Below, in pieces: positions 17,794 to 27,052 of a DNA stretch of 64,000 nucleotides. Every line of letters starts with the position of its first letter. The first letter of the stretch is position 1. This stretch comes from Litoribacter populi (GTDB taxonomy: Bacteria > Bacteroidota > Bacteroidia > Cytophagales > Cyclobacteriaceae), in the NCBI RefSeq assembly GCF_007483685.1, contig NZ_VMKN01000001.1:186001-250000 (forward strand). The letters are read 5' to 3'. Below the pieces are notes generated by a model. The model did not search any database, was not told where the DNA came from, and saw nothing but the letters and a program-made list of their open reading frames with translations. Position numbers and translations under genes: made by a program.

Positions 17794-17914
17794 GCAGACC
17801 TTTTAAGAGTTTCATATACCGTTTATCAAAAATGACAAACTATATAGATAGGGTTTTTAATATAAGTCATATTTTGTGCCTTGCAACGAAATTATCAACC
17901 CAATAAATAATAAG

Positions 17915-20431
17915 ATGTTTTCATCCCGGAATTTAAAACATGTAGTCATTGGCTCTTTACTTGTCGGTGCTGTCTTCGCTTCAGAGGACGTGCAAGCACA
18001 ACGCAAGAAAAAGAAAAAAGAGGCCGAAACTGCAGCGGCTCAAGCAAAACCAGCGGCCAGCAAGAATGGAATTAAGCCTTATGGCGAAGTAATTACCTCC
18101 AAGGCTAAAACCAAAGAAGGCCTTTTTACCGTTCATGATATGGACGGAAAGTATTTCTATGAAATTGCAGATTCTTTGATCGGAAGAGAAATGCTGATTG
18201 TAACCACGATTGCCAAAACTGCCGAAGGCATAGGTTATGGTGGAGAGCGTACCAATACTCAAATGGTGAGATGGGACCGTGGAAATGGTAACCGCATCAA
18301 CTTGAAGTTGGTCAGCTATAAAAACACTGCTTCTGATTCATTACCGATTTACCAAGCGGTGAAAAATTCCAACTTGGAGCCAATCATCCATTCTTTCGAC
18401 ATCAAGGCCAAATCCAAGGATGGAGAAGGCGTGGTGATCGAGGCTACTGATCTTTACAGCAAAGATGTTCAGGCTTTGGGTCTTCCAAAAAACAGGAGAG
18501 AAAGCTATAAAGTGACTCGTCTTGACGGGGACCGTTCTTATATCGAACATATCCACACTTACCCGATCAACATCGAGAGTAGGTACATCATGACTTATTT
18601 GGCTAACAACCCACCTTCCAATTCTAGCACCGGTTCTATTACTGTGGAAATGAACAGCTCCATGTTGTTGCTTCCAAAGGAGCCTATGAAACAGCGTTTG
18701 GCTGACAGAAGAGTGGGTTGGTTCAATACCTCGGTAACCGATTATGGCTTGGACGAGCAAAGAGCTACTAAAAGAACCTACTTGGACAGATGGAGACTTG
18801 AAGTAAAAGACGAGGACATCGAGAAATTCAATGCTGGTGAATTGGTAGAGCCTAAGAAGCCGATTGTCTATTACATTGATCCTGCTACTCCTGATAAGTG
18901 GAGACCTTTCCTTAAGCAAGGTGTAGAGGACTGGAACCGTGCTTTTGAAGCCGCAGGTTTCAAGAATGCTATCCAGGCTAAAGATGCCCCTACTCCTGAA
19001 GAAGATCCGGGATGGAGCCCAGAGGATGCCAGATATTCTGTGATCCGTTATTTCGCCTCTGATATCCAAAATGCATACGGACCTCACGTGTCTGATCCAA
19101 GATCCGGTGAAATTCTGGAATCTGATATCGGATGGTATCACAATGTGATGAACCTGTTGAGAAACTGGTATTTCATTCAGACTGCAGCAGTAAACCCAGA
19201 TGCTAGAAGTGTGAAATTCAAAGATGATGTAATGGGACGACTGATCAGGTTTGTGTCTGCTCACGAAGTGGGACACACCTTAGGTTTGCCGCATAATTTT
19301 GCTTCTTCCAATGCTATCCCTGTGGATTCTTTGCGTTCGGCAGAATTTACTCAGAAATATGGTACGGCGCCATCAATCATGGATTACGCCAGATTTAATT
19401 ATGTTGCCCAACCGGAAGATAAAGGAGTAAGCCTTTTCCCTGACGTAGGGGTATATGATAAATATGCTATTTCTTGGGGTTATAGACCAATATTGGATGC
19501 TGAGACTCCAGAAGACGAGCAAACTATCCTGAACGAGTGGATAACGTCCAAAAATGGTGATCCGCTTTACCGTTATGGTCGTCAGGGCAACTCTTATGAT
19601 CCAAGTGCACAAAGCGAAGACTTAGGAGATAACGCCATGTTGGCCTCTGACTACGGAATCAAGAACTTGAAGCGCATCATGCCTAACTTGGTTGAGTGGA
19701 CTTATGAAGAAGACAAGCCGTTCAAAGATTACACAGACTTGAATGAAATGTACGGCCAGGTAATCGGACAATACAACCGTTACATGGGGCACGTGAAGAC
19801 CAACGTTGGTGGTGTTTACGAACGTTATAAATCTACTGGTGATGGTGAGGGAGTGTATACTCATACTGACAAAGCCACTCAGAAAGAAGCGGTGAAATTC
19901 CTTAACCAAGAGCTGTTTGCTACTCCTAGCTGGTTGATCGACAATGAGATTACTGCTAGAACTGCCGATTTCGGTGCATTGGAGAAAATCAGAGGTATCC
20001 AGGTAGGAACGCTTAACAGTATCCTTGACCATGGAAGACTCGGCCGTTTGATTGAAAATGAAGCTATCAATGGCAGCAATGCTTATAATATGGTTGAGCT
20101 TTTTGATGACCTTCGTTCTGGAATCTGGACTGAGCTTAATGCTGGTAAGCAGATAGACGTGTACAGAAGAGCTCTTCAGAGAGCCCACTTGGAAAGATTG
20201 GAAGCTTTGATGACTAAAGACGAGCCAAATGTTCCGGCTAGTTACAGAAGGTTTGTGGGTCCTCAGATCAACGCTTCCCAGTCGGATATCCGTCCGGTTG
20301 TGAGAGGTGAACTGAAAACCCTTCAAAAGCAAGTAAAAGCTGCAATCCCAAGAACATCCGACAGAGTGTCCAAACTACACCTAGAGGATGCTTTGGAAAG
20401 GATAAATGTTATTTTAAATCCGAAAGCCTAA
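17915..20431 (+). CDS. Secreted zinc-dependent metalloprotease (DUF5117/DUF5118-type)
   Basis: 838 residues from the ATG at 17915 (a TTG farther up would add 13 residues before the signal peptide). There is a cleavable signal peptide (VVIGSLLVGAVFASEDVQA), then a lysine-rich KKKKK spacer. The zinc-binding motif HEVGHTLGLPHN is near residue 450, followed about 38 residues later by a Met-turn-like SIMDYARFNY, placing it with metzincin-type proteases. The large N-terminal and C-terminal regions match proteins annotated with DUF5117, DUF5118 and DUF4953 domains. Substrate unknown; export to the periplasm or surface is expected. Monocistronic with a strong terminator. Confidence 0.88.
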   Translation: MFSSRNLKHVVIGSLLVGAVFASEDVQAQRKKKKKEAETAAAQAKPAASKNGIKPYGEVITSKAKTKEGLFTVHDMDGKYFYEIADSLIGREMLIVTTIAKTAEGIGYGGERTNTQMVRWDRGNGNRINLKLVSYKNTASDSLPIYQAVKNSNLEPIIHSFDIKAKSKDGEGVVIEATDLYSKDVQALGLPKNRRESYKVTRLDGDRSYIEHIHTYPINIESRYIMTYLANNPPSNSSTGSITVEMNSSMLLLPKEPMKQRLADRRVGWFNTSVTDYGLDEQRATKRTYLDRWRLEVKDEDIEKFNAGELVEPKKPIVYYIDPATPDKWRPFLKQGVEDWNRAFEAAGFKNAIQAKDAPTPEEDPGWSPEDARYSVIRYFASDIQNAYGPHVSDPRSGEILESDIGWYHNVMNLLRNWYFIQTAAVNPDARSVKFKDDVMGRLIRFVSAHEVGHTLGLPHNFASSNAIPVDSLRSAEFTQKYGTAPSIMDYARFNYVAQPEDKGVSLFPDVGVYDKYAISWGYRPILDAETPEDEQTILNEWITSKNGDPLYRYGRQGNSYDPSAQSEDLGDNAMLASDYGIKNLKRIMPNLVEWTYEEDKPFKDYTDLNEMYGQVIGQYNRYMGHVKTNVGGVYERYKSTGDGEGVYTHTDKATQKEAVKFLNQELFATPSWLIDNEITARTADFGALEKIRGIQVGTLNSILDHGRLGRLIENEAINGSNAYNMVELFDDLRSGIWTELNAGKQIDVYRRALQRAHLERLEALMTKDEPNVPASYRRFVGPQINASQSDIRPVVRGELKTLQKQVKAAIPRTSDRVSKLHLEDALERINVILNPKA

Positions 20432-20437
20432 TCAATT

Positions 20438-20465
20438 GGGGAGTCCTTGACTCCCCTTTTTTTTT
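20438..20465 (+). terminator. Rho-independent terminator after the metalloprotease gene
   Basis: GGGGAGT-CCTTG-ACTCCCC followed by nine T, starting seven bases after the stop codon. Confidence 0.9.
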
Positions 20466-20542
20466 ATAGTGCATATCCATAATTTTCCCTGTAAACGCCA
20501 AAACCAAAAAGATCCATGGCCGGTATCTACAATGGCCGCTAT

Positions 20543-20570
20543 TTCCGTCTTCCGTCTTCGGTCTTCCGTC
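20543..20570. repeat. 7-bp tandem repeat array, TTCCGTC family
   Basis: Four heptamers (TTCCGTC, TTCCGTC, TTCGGTC, TTCCGTC) lie in the 237-bp gap between the metalloprotease terminator and the Fur-family gene. It is the reverse complement of the GACCGAA-type unit found at 21096. Confidence 0.85.
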
Positions 20571-20668
20571 TTTTAAGTCATATTTCTTACATACCTTTTT
20601 TAAAGTCAGACATTAGAATTATTTTTACGTCTATACCGTTGAACAGTTAGTAAACCAAATTCCAGGAC

Positions 20669-21097
20669 ATGACTTTAAAAACTTCAGATATCCTTCGGGA
20701 AAATAAACTTAGGGTTACCAGCTGTAGAAGAGATGTGTTAACGACTTTTCTAAAACGTCAGGAAGCTCTTTCCCATGCCGACCTTGAAGAAGAGTTAAAG
20801 GAGAATTTCGACAGGGTTACAATTTATAGGACTTTGAAGACTTTTTTGGAAAATGATATGGTGCACAAGGTTCTTGATGATAGTGGGGCAACAAAATATG
20901 CTCTTTGCATGCACGAACATCAGGATAGCAGTGTCCATCATCACCACAATCATGATCATGTCCATTTCAAATGTGAAAAATGCGGCAAAACCAACTGTAT
21001 TGAAGAACTCACCCTTCCTTCTATTACTTTACCCAAGGGTTACGTAGGCAAAGAAATGAACCTGTTGGTTCAAGGGGTGTGTGACAAATGTAGTTGA
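20669..21097 (+). CDS. Fur-family metal-responsive transcriptional regulator
   Basis: 142 residues with the N-terminal winged helix (LRVTSCRRDVLTTFLKRQEA, DNA-recognition VTIYRTLKTF) and the C-terminal dimerisation and metal-binding domain. There is a histidine-rich stretch near residues 83-100 (a run of HHHHNHDHVH), then C-x2-C (CEKCGK) and a final CDKC, which form the structural zinc site. The family includes iron, zinc and peroxide sensors; the histidine-rich insert hints at zinc sensing (Zur-like), but this is inference. A 7-bp repeat array begins within the stop codon itself. Confidence 0.92.
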   Translation: MTLKTSDILRENKLRVTSCRRDVLTTFLKRQEALSHADLEEELKENFDRVTIYRTLKTFLENDMVHKVLDDSGATKYALCMHEHQDSSVHHHHNHDHVHFKCEKCGKTNCIEELTLPSITLPKGYVGKEMNLLVQGVCDKCS

Positions 21098-21139
21098 GAC
21101 GGGAGACGGGTGACCGAAGACCGAAGAGCGAAGACCGAA
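21096..21139. repeat. 7-bp tandem repeat array, GAGACGG/AAGACCG family
   Basis: Six heptamers (GAGACGG twice, GTGACCG, AAGACCG, AAGAGCG, AAGACCG) begin inside the TGA stop of the Fur-family gene and end about eight bases before the stop of the convergent small membrane protein gene. The whole space between the two convergent genes is essentially the array. Confidence 0.9.
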
Positions 21140-21146
21140 TACTCCT

Positions 21147-21371
21147 TCAAAGCATTGGTGTAGGCGTTTTACGTTTAGGCACATCACTTGGCCATATTAC
21201 TCCTGGTGGCAAATCAATTTTTGGCGGGGTCATATCCTCCACACCTCCATCTCCATCATCTGCGTCGTTGTTACGGTTATTGAAGCGAGCTTTTGTCATG
21301 GTTGCTACAAAATAGATCAACACCACATAGGCAAGCGCACACAAAACCAGATCGATAAATAAGCTGCTCAT
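21147..21371 (-). CDS. Small single-helix membrane protein of unknown function
   Basis: 74 residues. The N-terminus is hydrophobic (DLVLCALAYVVLIYFVATM, one membrane helix), followed by a basic stop-transfer (TKARFNNRN), an acidic glycine stretch (DADDGDGG) and a proline-rich cytoplasmic tail (PPKIDLPPGVIWP). No family is recognised. The low-complexity tail could be a docking segment. It is convergent with the Fur-family gene. It is called real because of its clear helix and tail design and because no other frame covers this stretch. Confidence 0.6.
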   Translation of the reverse strand: MSSLFIDLVLCALAYVVLIYFVATMTKARFNNRNNDADDGDGGVEDMTPPKIDLPPGVIWPSDVPKRKTPTPML

Positions 21372-21535
21372 GGTTAAAAGTTATTTTATATTTCTACGCG
21401 AATATGTTTTAATCCTCAAAAACCTAACCATAAGCAGTTTGGCTTTGTTGGGAATTGGCTAAAATATCCTAGCATTTGGGAGATAATTTGGTTTATAGCC
21501 GATATCATCAGATATTTGCGTCAAATTTTATCGCC

Positions 21536-22021
21536 ATGATTATCAAAACCAAAAAATATAAATTAGAAACGGGTACTTATATCAAGCTAGGACTTAGAAA
21601 TGTCTTCAAGGAACAGTGGTGGGTGATTTTGATCGCTTTGGCCATTGCTGCTGGATATTTCTGGATTGCGTCTTGGTGGTGGATAAGTATGGCGATATTG
21701 GCCTACGTACTTTATTTGTTGTTTTGGGTTATCCAGTTTGCAGGAGTTACGCAAATGGAGCAAAATAAAGTCATGTTTGAAAAACTCGCCTATGAGATCG
21801 ACAGCCGCCAGGTGCTGATGAAAGTCAACCCCAAACAAGGCATGCCGATTAATTGGGACATGATCAAACAGGCCTATGTGGATAAAGATGCCTATGTACT
21901 GATTATGTCTAAAGCCCAGTTTATCCACCTTCCCTATCGGATTTTCAATACCGATAATGAGAAGAAGTTCATGGAGACTATTTTGAGGAGAAAAGGGCTA
22001 ATCAAAGCATCAGAGAAGTGA
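21536..22021 (+). CDS. YcxB-like membrane protein
   Basis: 161 residues from the ATG at 21536; an upstream in-frame start at 21476 adds 20 residues without conservation. Two adjacent hydrophobic helices near residues 28-68 (WWVILIALAIAAGYFWIASW and MAILAYVLYLLFWVIQFAG) are followed by a soluble domain with the YcxB-like pattern ending LIMSKAQFIHLPYRIF. Function of the domain is unknown. It is convergent with the Ycf48-like lipoprotein gene, with an inverted heptamer hairpin between them. Confidence 0.7.
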   Translation: MIIKTKKYKLETGTYIKLGLRNVFKEQWWVILIALAIAAGYFWIASWWWISMAILAYVLYLLFWVIQFAGVTQMEQNKVMFEKLAYEIDSRQVLMKVNPKQGMPINWDMIKQAYVDKDAYVLIMSKAQFIHLPYRIFNTDNEKKFMETILRRKGLIKASEK

Positions 22022-22027
22022 TTTTGT

Positions 22028-22082
22028 CGGATGTCAGATGTCGGATGACCGATGAAACATCCGACATCGGTCATCCGTCATC
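22028..22082. repeat. Inverted pair of 7-bp arrays forming a hairpin between convergent genes
   Basis: Four CGGATGT-type heptamers (22028-22055) are followed at once by four complementary ones (AACATCC, GACATCG, GTCATCC, GTCATC). The arms CGGATGACCGATG (22042-22054) and CATCGGTCATCCG (22065-22077) are perfectly complementary over 13 bp. It fills the gap between two convergent stop codons and may act as a terminator made of repeats, although there is no long T-run. Confidence 0.85.
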
Positions 22083-23129
22083 TTACAATATTTCTAGTGT
22101 GGCGACTTTGCCGTCTGCTCCGGAGGCCCAGATTGAGCCGTTGGATTTGGATCTTTTGACGGTATGGAAGCTCTCAGTACCCAGACTTTCCCAGTGTTCT
22201 CCACCATTAGTGCTGTAATCGGTTCCACTCGGGCCCACGGCAACTACCCAATGTAATCTGGGATAATAAGCCACTCCAGATCTGTAGCCCGATGGGGTAT
22301 TACCCTTGTTTGGTTCCCAAGTTAGACCGTTATCATGTGATAAGGTGACATTAGCCGTATGGTTATTCGGATCCTCAAAGTCGCCACCTACCGCGATAAT
22401 GTTGCTATTGTCGATAATGGTCAGGCTAAAAATGCCTTGTGATGCTTCCCCTTGGGTCATTGGCGTATGGGTGACGGCCCATTGGTCCCCTCTATTGTGC
22501 GAATAGTAAATGTTGCTTTCTTTTCCGCCGCTGGCCAAATAAAGATTGTCCTGATCTACTACCATGATAGATCCGCTAGCGGCAAATCCAGCTTCTCCCT
22601 CGATTGCTTTTGGGGAGGATTCTGATCTTATCCAGGTATCGCCACCATCTTCTGTTTTTATGATCGTCCATTTTCCATTGATGGGGTCCCCATAGGCATA
22701 GCCAATTTTATCATTTCTGAAGGCCATTCCGTTTAAGAAGTCGTCTGCCTTGCCTTGATATACATTTTTCCAGTTTTCCCCACCATCGGTGGTTTTATAG
22801 ATCACAGCCGGCTGTCCAGCAGATATGGCAATGGCCGTGCTAGCATCAAAACCTTCAATGTCCCTAAAATCCACCGTGTCCAGACCATCGATAACTCCAT
22901 GTTTCCAACTCTTACCACCATCCATGGTTAATAGCCAGGTGCCGTCTGCGCCGCTGGCCCACACAATATGCTCAGTAACAGGTGACAAACCTCTCAAGGA
23001 TACATCTACTGGCGTATCCATCATCAACCAGTTACCTGGTTCGGGATTTTCTACGGCTACTTTTGCCCCGCAGGAAAGAATATGGAGAGTCCCCCAAATC
23101 AAGGACATGGCAAATAATAGTTTTTTCAT
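22083..23129 (-). CDS. Ycf48-like beta-propeller lipoprotein (photosystem II assembly-factor/BNR fold)
   Basis: 348 residues with a signal peptide ending in the lipobox HILSCG. The mature part holds at least six Asp-box type repeats: TMDGGKSW, TTDGGENW, TEDGGDTW, SHNRGDQW, SHDNGLTW and STNGGEHW. These mark a seven-bladed sialidase-like propeller. Relatives are named after the cyanobacterial Ycf48 factor, but in Bacteroidota they have no photosystem role and probably act as envelope scaffold or binding proteins. The gene is alone, downstream of uvrA in the same direction with only 21 bp between ATG and the uvrA stop, so read-through is possible. Confidence 0.85.
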   Translation of the reverse strand: MKKLLFAMSLIWGTLHILSCGAKVAVENPEPGNWLMMDTPVDVSLRGLSPVTEHIVWASGADGTWLLTMDGGKSWKHGVIDGLDTVDFRDIEGFDASTAIAISAGQPAVIYKTTDGGENWKNVYQGKADDFLNGMAFRNDKIGYAYGDPINGKWTIIKTEDGGDTWIRSESSPKAIEGEAGFAASGSIMVVDQDNLYLASGGKESNIYYSHNRGDQWAVTHTPMTQGEASQGIFSLTIIDNSNIIAVGGDFEDPNNHTANVTLSHDNGLTWEPNKGNTPSGYRSGVAYYPRLHWVVAVGPSGTDYSTNGGEHWESLGTESFHTVKRSKSNGSIWASGADGKVATLEIL

Positions 23130-23150
23130 ATTGGGGTAAAAAAGTAATTG

Positions 23151-25973
23151 CTAATGATTCAAAGATGATTCTCTCAGGTATTTACCAGTATAGTTGTCTT
23201 GCTCTTCCAAAAGTTCCTCGGGAGTACCCTCAAAAGTCAAAAAGCCGCCTTTATCGCCACCTTCCGGCCCAAGATCTATTACCCAGTCAGCCGATTTGAT
23301 TACTTCGGTATTATGTTCAATGATAATAACCGAATGGCCCTGGTCGATCAAGGCATTAATGGAATGCAGCAGTTTCTTGATGTCATGAAAGTGCAGCCCT
23401 GTGGTGGGCTCATCAAATATGAACAAGATATGCTCATCCATCTTAGAGGTATTCTTCCCCAAATAAGAAGCCAACTTTACACGTTGTGCCTCACCACCAC
23501 TCAAGGTATTGGAGGATTGTCCTAGGCCTATATAGCCTAAGCCAACTTCCCAAAGTGGTTCCAATTTGTTGATAATTGCTGGCTTGTCTTTAAAGAAATC
23601 CATAGCTTCCTCAATAGTAAGGTCCAATACCTCAGAAATGTCCTTATCATTGAATTTAACATCGAGGATCTCATTTTTAAACCTTTTTCCCTTGCAGGAT
23701 TCACAAGTCAGATAGATATCGGCCATAAACTGCATTTCAATCTTCTGGGTGCCTTCACCTTGACAGGCTTCACAACGTCCCCCATCCACATTGAAACTAA
23801 AGAAAGCAGGCTTGTAGCCCCTTTGCTTTGCTGTTGGCTGATCGGAGTAAAGGTTCCGGATGGCATCATAGGCCTTCACGTAGGTTACCGGATTGGACCT
23901 TGAGGACTTGCCGATCGGGTTTTGATCCACAAATTCTATTTGGGTGATCTTTTTGTAATCACCTTCCAGTTTATCAAACTTGCCCGTTTCTTCGCTGACT
24001 GTGCCCAGAATTTTGCCTATGGATGGATAAAGCACCTTTTTGATCAGCGTAGACTTACCCGAACCGCTGACTCCAGTGACCACGGTGAGTACTCCTAAAG
24101 GGAAGCTAACCGTAAGATTTTTGAGGTTGTTTTCCCTTGCACCTTTGATGGTAAATTTGTTTTTCCACCCTCGGGTAGATTTGTTGAAAGCGATTTTTTC
24201 CTCACCTTTTAGGTACTTGGCCGTGTAGGTATTTCCTTCAGTAAGGAGGGATTCTAGGTTTCCTTGAAAAACAAGCTCTCCGCCATGGGTTCCTGCTTCC
24301 GGTCCGATATCGATGATCTCATCTGCGGCTTTCATGATTTTTTCTTCATGCTCCACCACTATTACGGTATTGCCCATATCCCGCAAGCTTTCCAGCACGG
24401 TGATCAAGCGATCGGTGTCCCTTGGATGCAAGCCGATGCTAGGCTCATCCAGGATATACATTGAGCCAACCAGGGCACTGCCAAGGGAAGTGGCCAACTT
24501 TATCCGCTGATATTCTCCGCCAGAAAGTGTGGAGGTCAGGCGGTTCAAAGTCAAGTAAACCAATCCCACCTTATTGATATATTCCAGCCTATTGATGATT
24601 TCCTTAAGTAGGCGATTGGCTACTTTTTCCTCCTGTGGGGTAAGTTTTATGCTTTGAAAATGCTCGTATGCTTTTTCCGTCGGCATCAATACCACGTCAA
24701 TTATGCTATGATTGTCAATCTTGACATATGAGGCATCCTTTCTCAATCGCGTGCCCTTACAGTCTGGACAGGTAGTTCTTCCACGGTAGCGAGAAAGCAT
24801 TACCCTATACTGGATTTTATGCGTTTTGCTCTGGAGGTGGGCAAAAAAGTCATTTAAGCCCTGAAAATACTTATTGCCGGTCCAGATGAGTTGTTTATGT
24901 TCTTCGTCCAGGTCTTCATAAGCGCGATGTATGGGGAAGTCAAAGTTGATCCCATTTTTAATCAGAGGCTCCACCCACTTCTTGGAGCTTTCCCCTCTCC
25001 ATGGGGCAATGGCGCCCTCATAAACTGAAAGGCTTTTGTCAGGAATGACCAGATCATCGTTGATTCCCAGTACTGAACCGAAACCCTCACAGGTTTTGCA
25101 GGCCCCATAGGGGTTATTAAAGCTAAAAAAGTTAACCGATGGATGCTCAAAGGTCATCCCGTCAAGTTCAAATCTATCGTTGAAGGTTTTTTCACCTTTT
25201 CCAGGAAGCATGATATGGCATTCTCCATGGCCCTCGTAAAAAGCAGTTTGCACACTGTCTGAGATCCTAAACTGGTTATCTTCATCCTCCTTCTGCACCG
25301 TCACGCGGTCGATGAGGATTTCATAATCCCCTTTGGGGAAATCGTCGCTTTCCAAGAGGTCTTCTACATAATAGGCTTCTCCGTCAATTAAAATCCTGCT
25401 GAACCCTTTTTGAAGTAGTATTTCAAGCTCTTTCTTAACGGTTCGATCTGCCGCAATCTGTAGAGGGCAGCTGATCATCACTTTCGAGTCTTCCTCGAAA
25501 CTGTGGATATAATCAACGACGTCCGTAACCGTATTGTGTTTCACTTCTTCTCCAGAAATGGGTGATATGGTGCGCCCGATACGGCTGTAAAGAAGTTTTA
25601 GGTAATCGTATATCTCTGTTGAGGTGCCTACAGTGGACCTGGGATTCCGGGTGTTGACCTTCTGTTGTATGGCAATGGCTGGGGAGACTCCTTTAATGTA
25701 TTCCACTTCGGGCTTTTCCATACGGCCAAGAAACTGGCGGGCATAGGAACTTAGACTTTCCACGTACATCCTTTGGCCTTCGGCAAAGAGGGTGTCAAAT
25801 GCCAGGGAGGATTTGCCAGATCCTGATAGTCCGGTCACCACCACCAGTTTGTTTCTGGGGATGGCCACGCTCAAACTCTTCAGGTTGTTGACTTTGGCGT
25901 TTTTGATAATGATGTAGGATCGGGGGTCAAGCTCTTCCAAAGCTCCGTGGTGGTGTTGCATGCTTTTGTCCAT
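23151..25973 (-). CDS. uvrA: Excinuclease ABC subunit A
   Basis: DNA-damage recognition ATPase of nucleotide excision repair. From the ATG at 25973 (MDKSMQHHHG) it has 940 residues, the family's usual length; a TTG farther up adds ten poorly conserved residues. It has two ABC modules, each with a Walker A (GLSGSGKSSLAFDTLFAEG and GVSGSGKSTLIKK) and signature (TLSGGEYQRIKLA and TLSGGEAQRVKLA). The C-terminal zinc module is intact (CEAC about 20 residues before CESC). It also has HEEKIMKAADEIIDIGPEAG, typical of UvrA. No uvrB or uvrC is nearby. Confidence 0.97.
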   Translation of the reverse strand: MDKSMQHHHGALEELDPRSYIIIKNAKVNNLKSLSVAIPRNKLVVVTGLSGSGKSSLAFDTLFAEGQRMYVESLSSYARQFLGRMEKPEVEYIKGVSPAIAIQQKVNTRNPRSTVGTSTEIYDYLKLLYSRIGRTISPISGEEVKHNTVTDVVDYIHSFEEDSKVMISCPLQIAADRTVKKELEILLQKGFSRILIDGEAYYVEDLLESDDFPKGDYEILIDRVTVQKEDEDNQFRISDSVQTAFYEGHGECHIMLPGKGEKTFNDRFELDGMTFEHPSVNFFSFNNPYGACKTCEGFGSVLGINDDLVIPDKSLSVYEGAIAPWRGESSKKWVEPLIKNGINFDFPIHRAYEDLDEEHKQLIWTGNKYFQGLNDFFAHLQSKTHKIQYRVMLSRYRGRTTCPDCKGTRLRKDASYVKIDNHSIIDVVLMPTEKAYEHFQSIKLTPQEEKVANRLLKEIINRLEYINKVGLVYLTLNRLTSTLSGGEYQRIKLATSLGSALVGSMYILDEPSIGLHPRDTDRLITVLESLRDMGNTVIVVEHEEKIMKAADEIIDIGPEAGTHGGELVFQGNLESLLTEGNTYTAKYLKGEEKIAFNKSTRGWKNKFTIKGARENNLKNLTVSFPLGVLTVVTGVSGSGKSTLIKKVLYPSIGKILGTVSEETGKFDKLEGDYKKITQIEFVDQNPIGKSSRSNPVTYVKAYDAIRNLYSDQPTAKQRGYKPAFFSFNVDGGRCEACQGEGTQKIEMQFMADIYLTCESCKGKRFKNEILDVKFNDKDISEVLDLTIEEAMDFFKDKPAIINKLEPLWEVGLGYIGLGQSSNTLSGGEAQRVKLASYLGKNTSKMDEHILFIFDEPTTGLHFHDIKKLLHSINALIDQGHSVIIIEHNTEVIKSADWVIDLGPEGGDKGGFLTFEGTPEELLEEQDNYTGKYLRESSLNH

Positions 25974-26449
25974 AAATACAAATATACCTACCAAACACGG
26001 CAAATGGTAATTTTGTTGAAAAGCCTATTCTTGAAGAAAGGCAATTTTTCTTAGTATATTCATAATGTTAAAATATGTTAAAAGCAAAATATAATTTTAT
26101 ACGCCGTTGAGTTGCTTTCTTTTGGTTTTCAACTAGTTAATTGGTAAATTTATCTATCAACTAATATAAAGCACTTTTGAATTGCATTTTTCTGAGTTTG
26201 GTGGCATTTGCTTTGCGCCTTGAAAAGGTTTTGTCAAACTTTCATCAATTTAGATAATTCTGCAGGTATTGTATAAACCGATGATAATTTTGTGATAAAT
26301 TATTTTATCATTTATTTGGATAGAAAAAATTTAGATAATTGATTGCGTTGTATTTTTCTAATATATACATTTGGATTCTTAGATATTTGTTTCACCATCA
26401 AAATCACAATATGGGATAAACCTCTACGTTATTTTAAAAGTTAGAATTT
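25974..26449. other. AT-rich intergenic region between uvrA and the sigma factor gene
   Basis: This 476-bp divergent gap has no plausible coding frame and no 7-bp array. It is strongly AT-rich from about 26030 to 26440 and must hold the uvrA promoter and the sigma-factor promoter. A match to the Bacteroidota -7 box lies at 26366. I see no obvious LexA-type palindrome next to uvrA. Confidence 0.6.
26343..26373 (+). promoter_or_regulatory. Candidate Bacteroidota-type promoter for the ECF sigma gene
   Basis: TACATTTG at 26366-26373 fits the TAnnTTTG -7 consensus of Bacteroidota primary sigma promoters. A TTG at 26343-26345 sits 20 bases upstream, where the -33 box is expected. The start codon is 76 bp downstream. 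This is a weak, short motif in AT-rich DNA. Confidence 0.3.
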
Positions 26450-27052
26450 ATGAGTAAAAGGTTAGGGCCTAAGGACAGCGAACTTATCGCACAATATAGA
26501 AATGGTAGCGAAGTTGCATTTGAGTTATTGGTAGATAAGTATAAATCCAGGGTATTTACGACAATTTACATGATCGTAAAGGATCAGGGTGTGGCAGAGG
26601 ATTTACTACAGGACGTATTTGTCAAGGTAGTACAGACATTAAATTCCGATCGTTATAACGAAGAAGGAAAATTCCAGCCATGGTTGATGAGAATAGCTCA
26701 CAACTTGGCCATTGATTATTTTAGAAAGATGAAAAGGTACCCATCCATAGTCATGGAGGACGGTTCCAATTTGTTTAATACGCTGAAGTTTGCCGATGAG
26801 TCTGTGGAAGACCTCCAAGTGAAGGACGAAACCCATAAACTGGTTAGGCAGCTTGTTGACGAACTGCCGGAGACGCAGAAACAGGTGCTGATTATGAGGC
26901 ATTATATGGATCTGAGCTTCCAGGAGATAGCTGAGCAGACCGGGGTAAGTATCAATACTGCTCTAGGCCGCATGCGCTATGCTTTAATCAACATGCGGAA
27001 GAAGATGAAACAGATAAATTTTGCCTATGACAAAATCTTTTACCCCAAATGA
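26450..27052 (+). CDS. ECF-type RNA polymerase sigma factor
   Basis: 200 residues with sigma region 2 (ELLVDKYKSRVFTTIYMIVK, then EDLLQDVFVKVVQ and PWLMRIAHNLAIDYFRK) and region 4 (DLSFQEIAEQTGVSINTALG, a helix-turn-helix for the -35 box). There is no region 1 or 3, so it is an extracytoplasmic-function sigma. Region 4 follows the acidic spacer VEDLQVKDETH. The 3' end overlaps a 75-codon gene by 26 bp, the arrangement usual for an ECF sigma and its regulator. Regulon unknown. Confidence 0.94.
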   Translation: MSKRLGPKDSELIAQYRNGSEVAFELLVDKYKSRVFTTIYMIVKDQGVAEDLLQDVFVKVVQTLNSDRYNEEGKFQPWLMRIAHNLAIDYFRKMKRYPSIVMEDGSNLFNTLKFADESVEDLQVKDETHKLVRQLVDELPETQKQVLIMRHYMDLSFQEIAEQTGVSINTALGRMRYALINMRKKMKQINFAYDKIFYPK

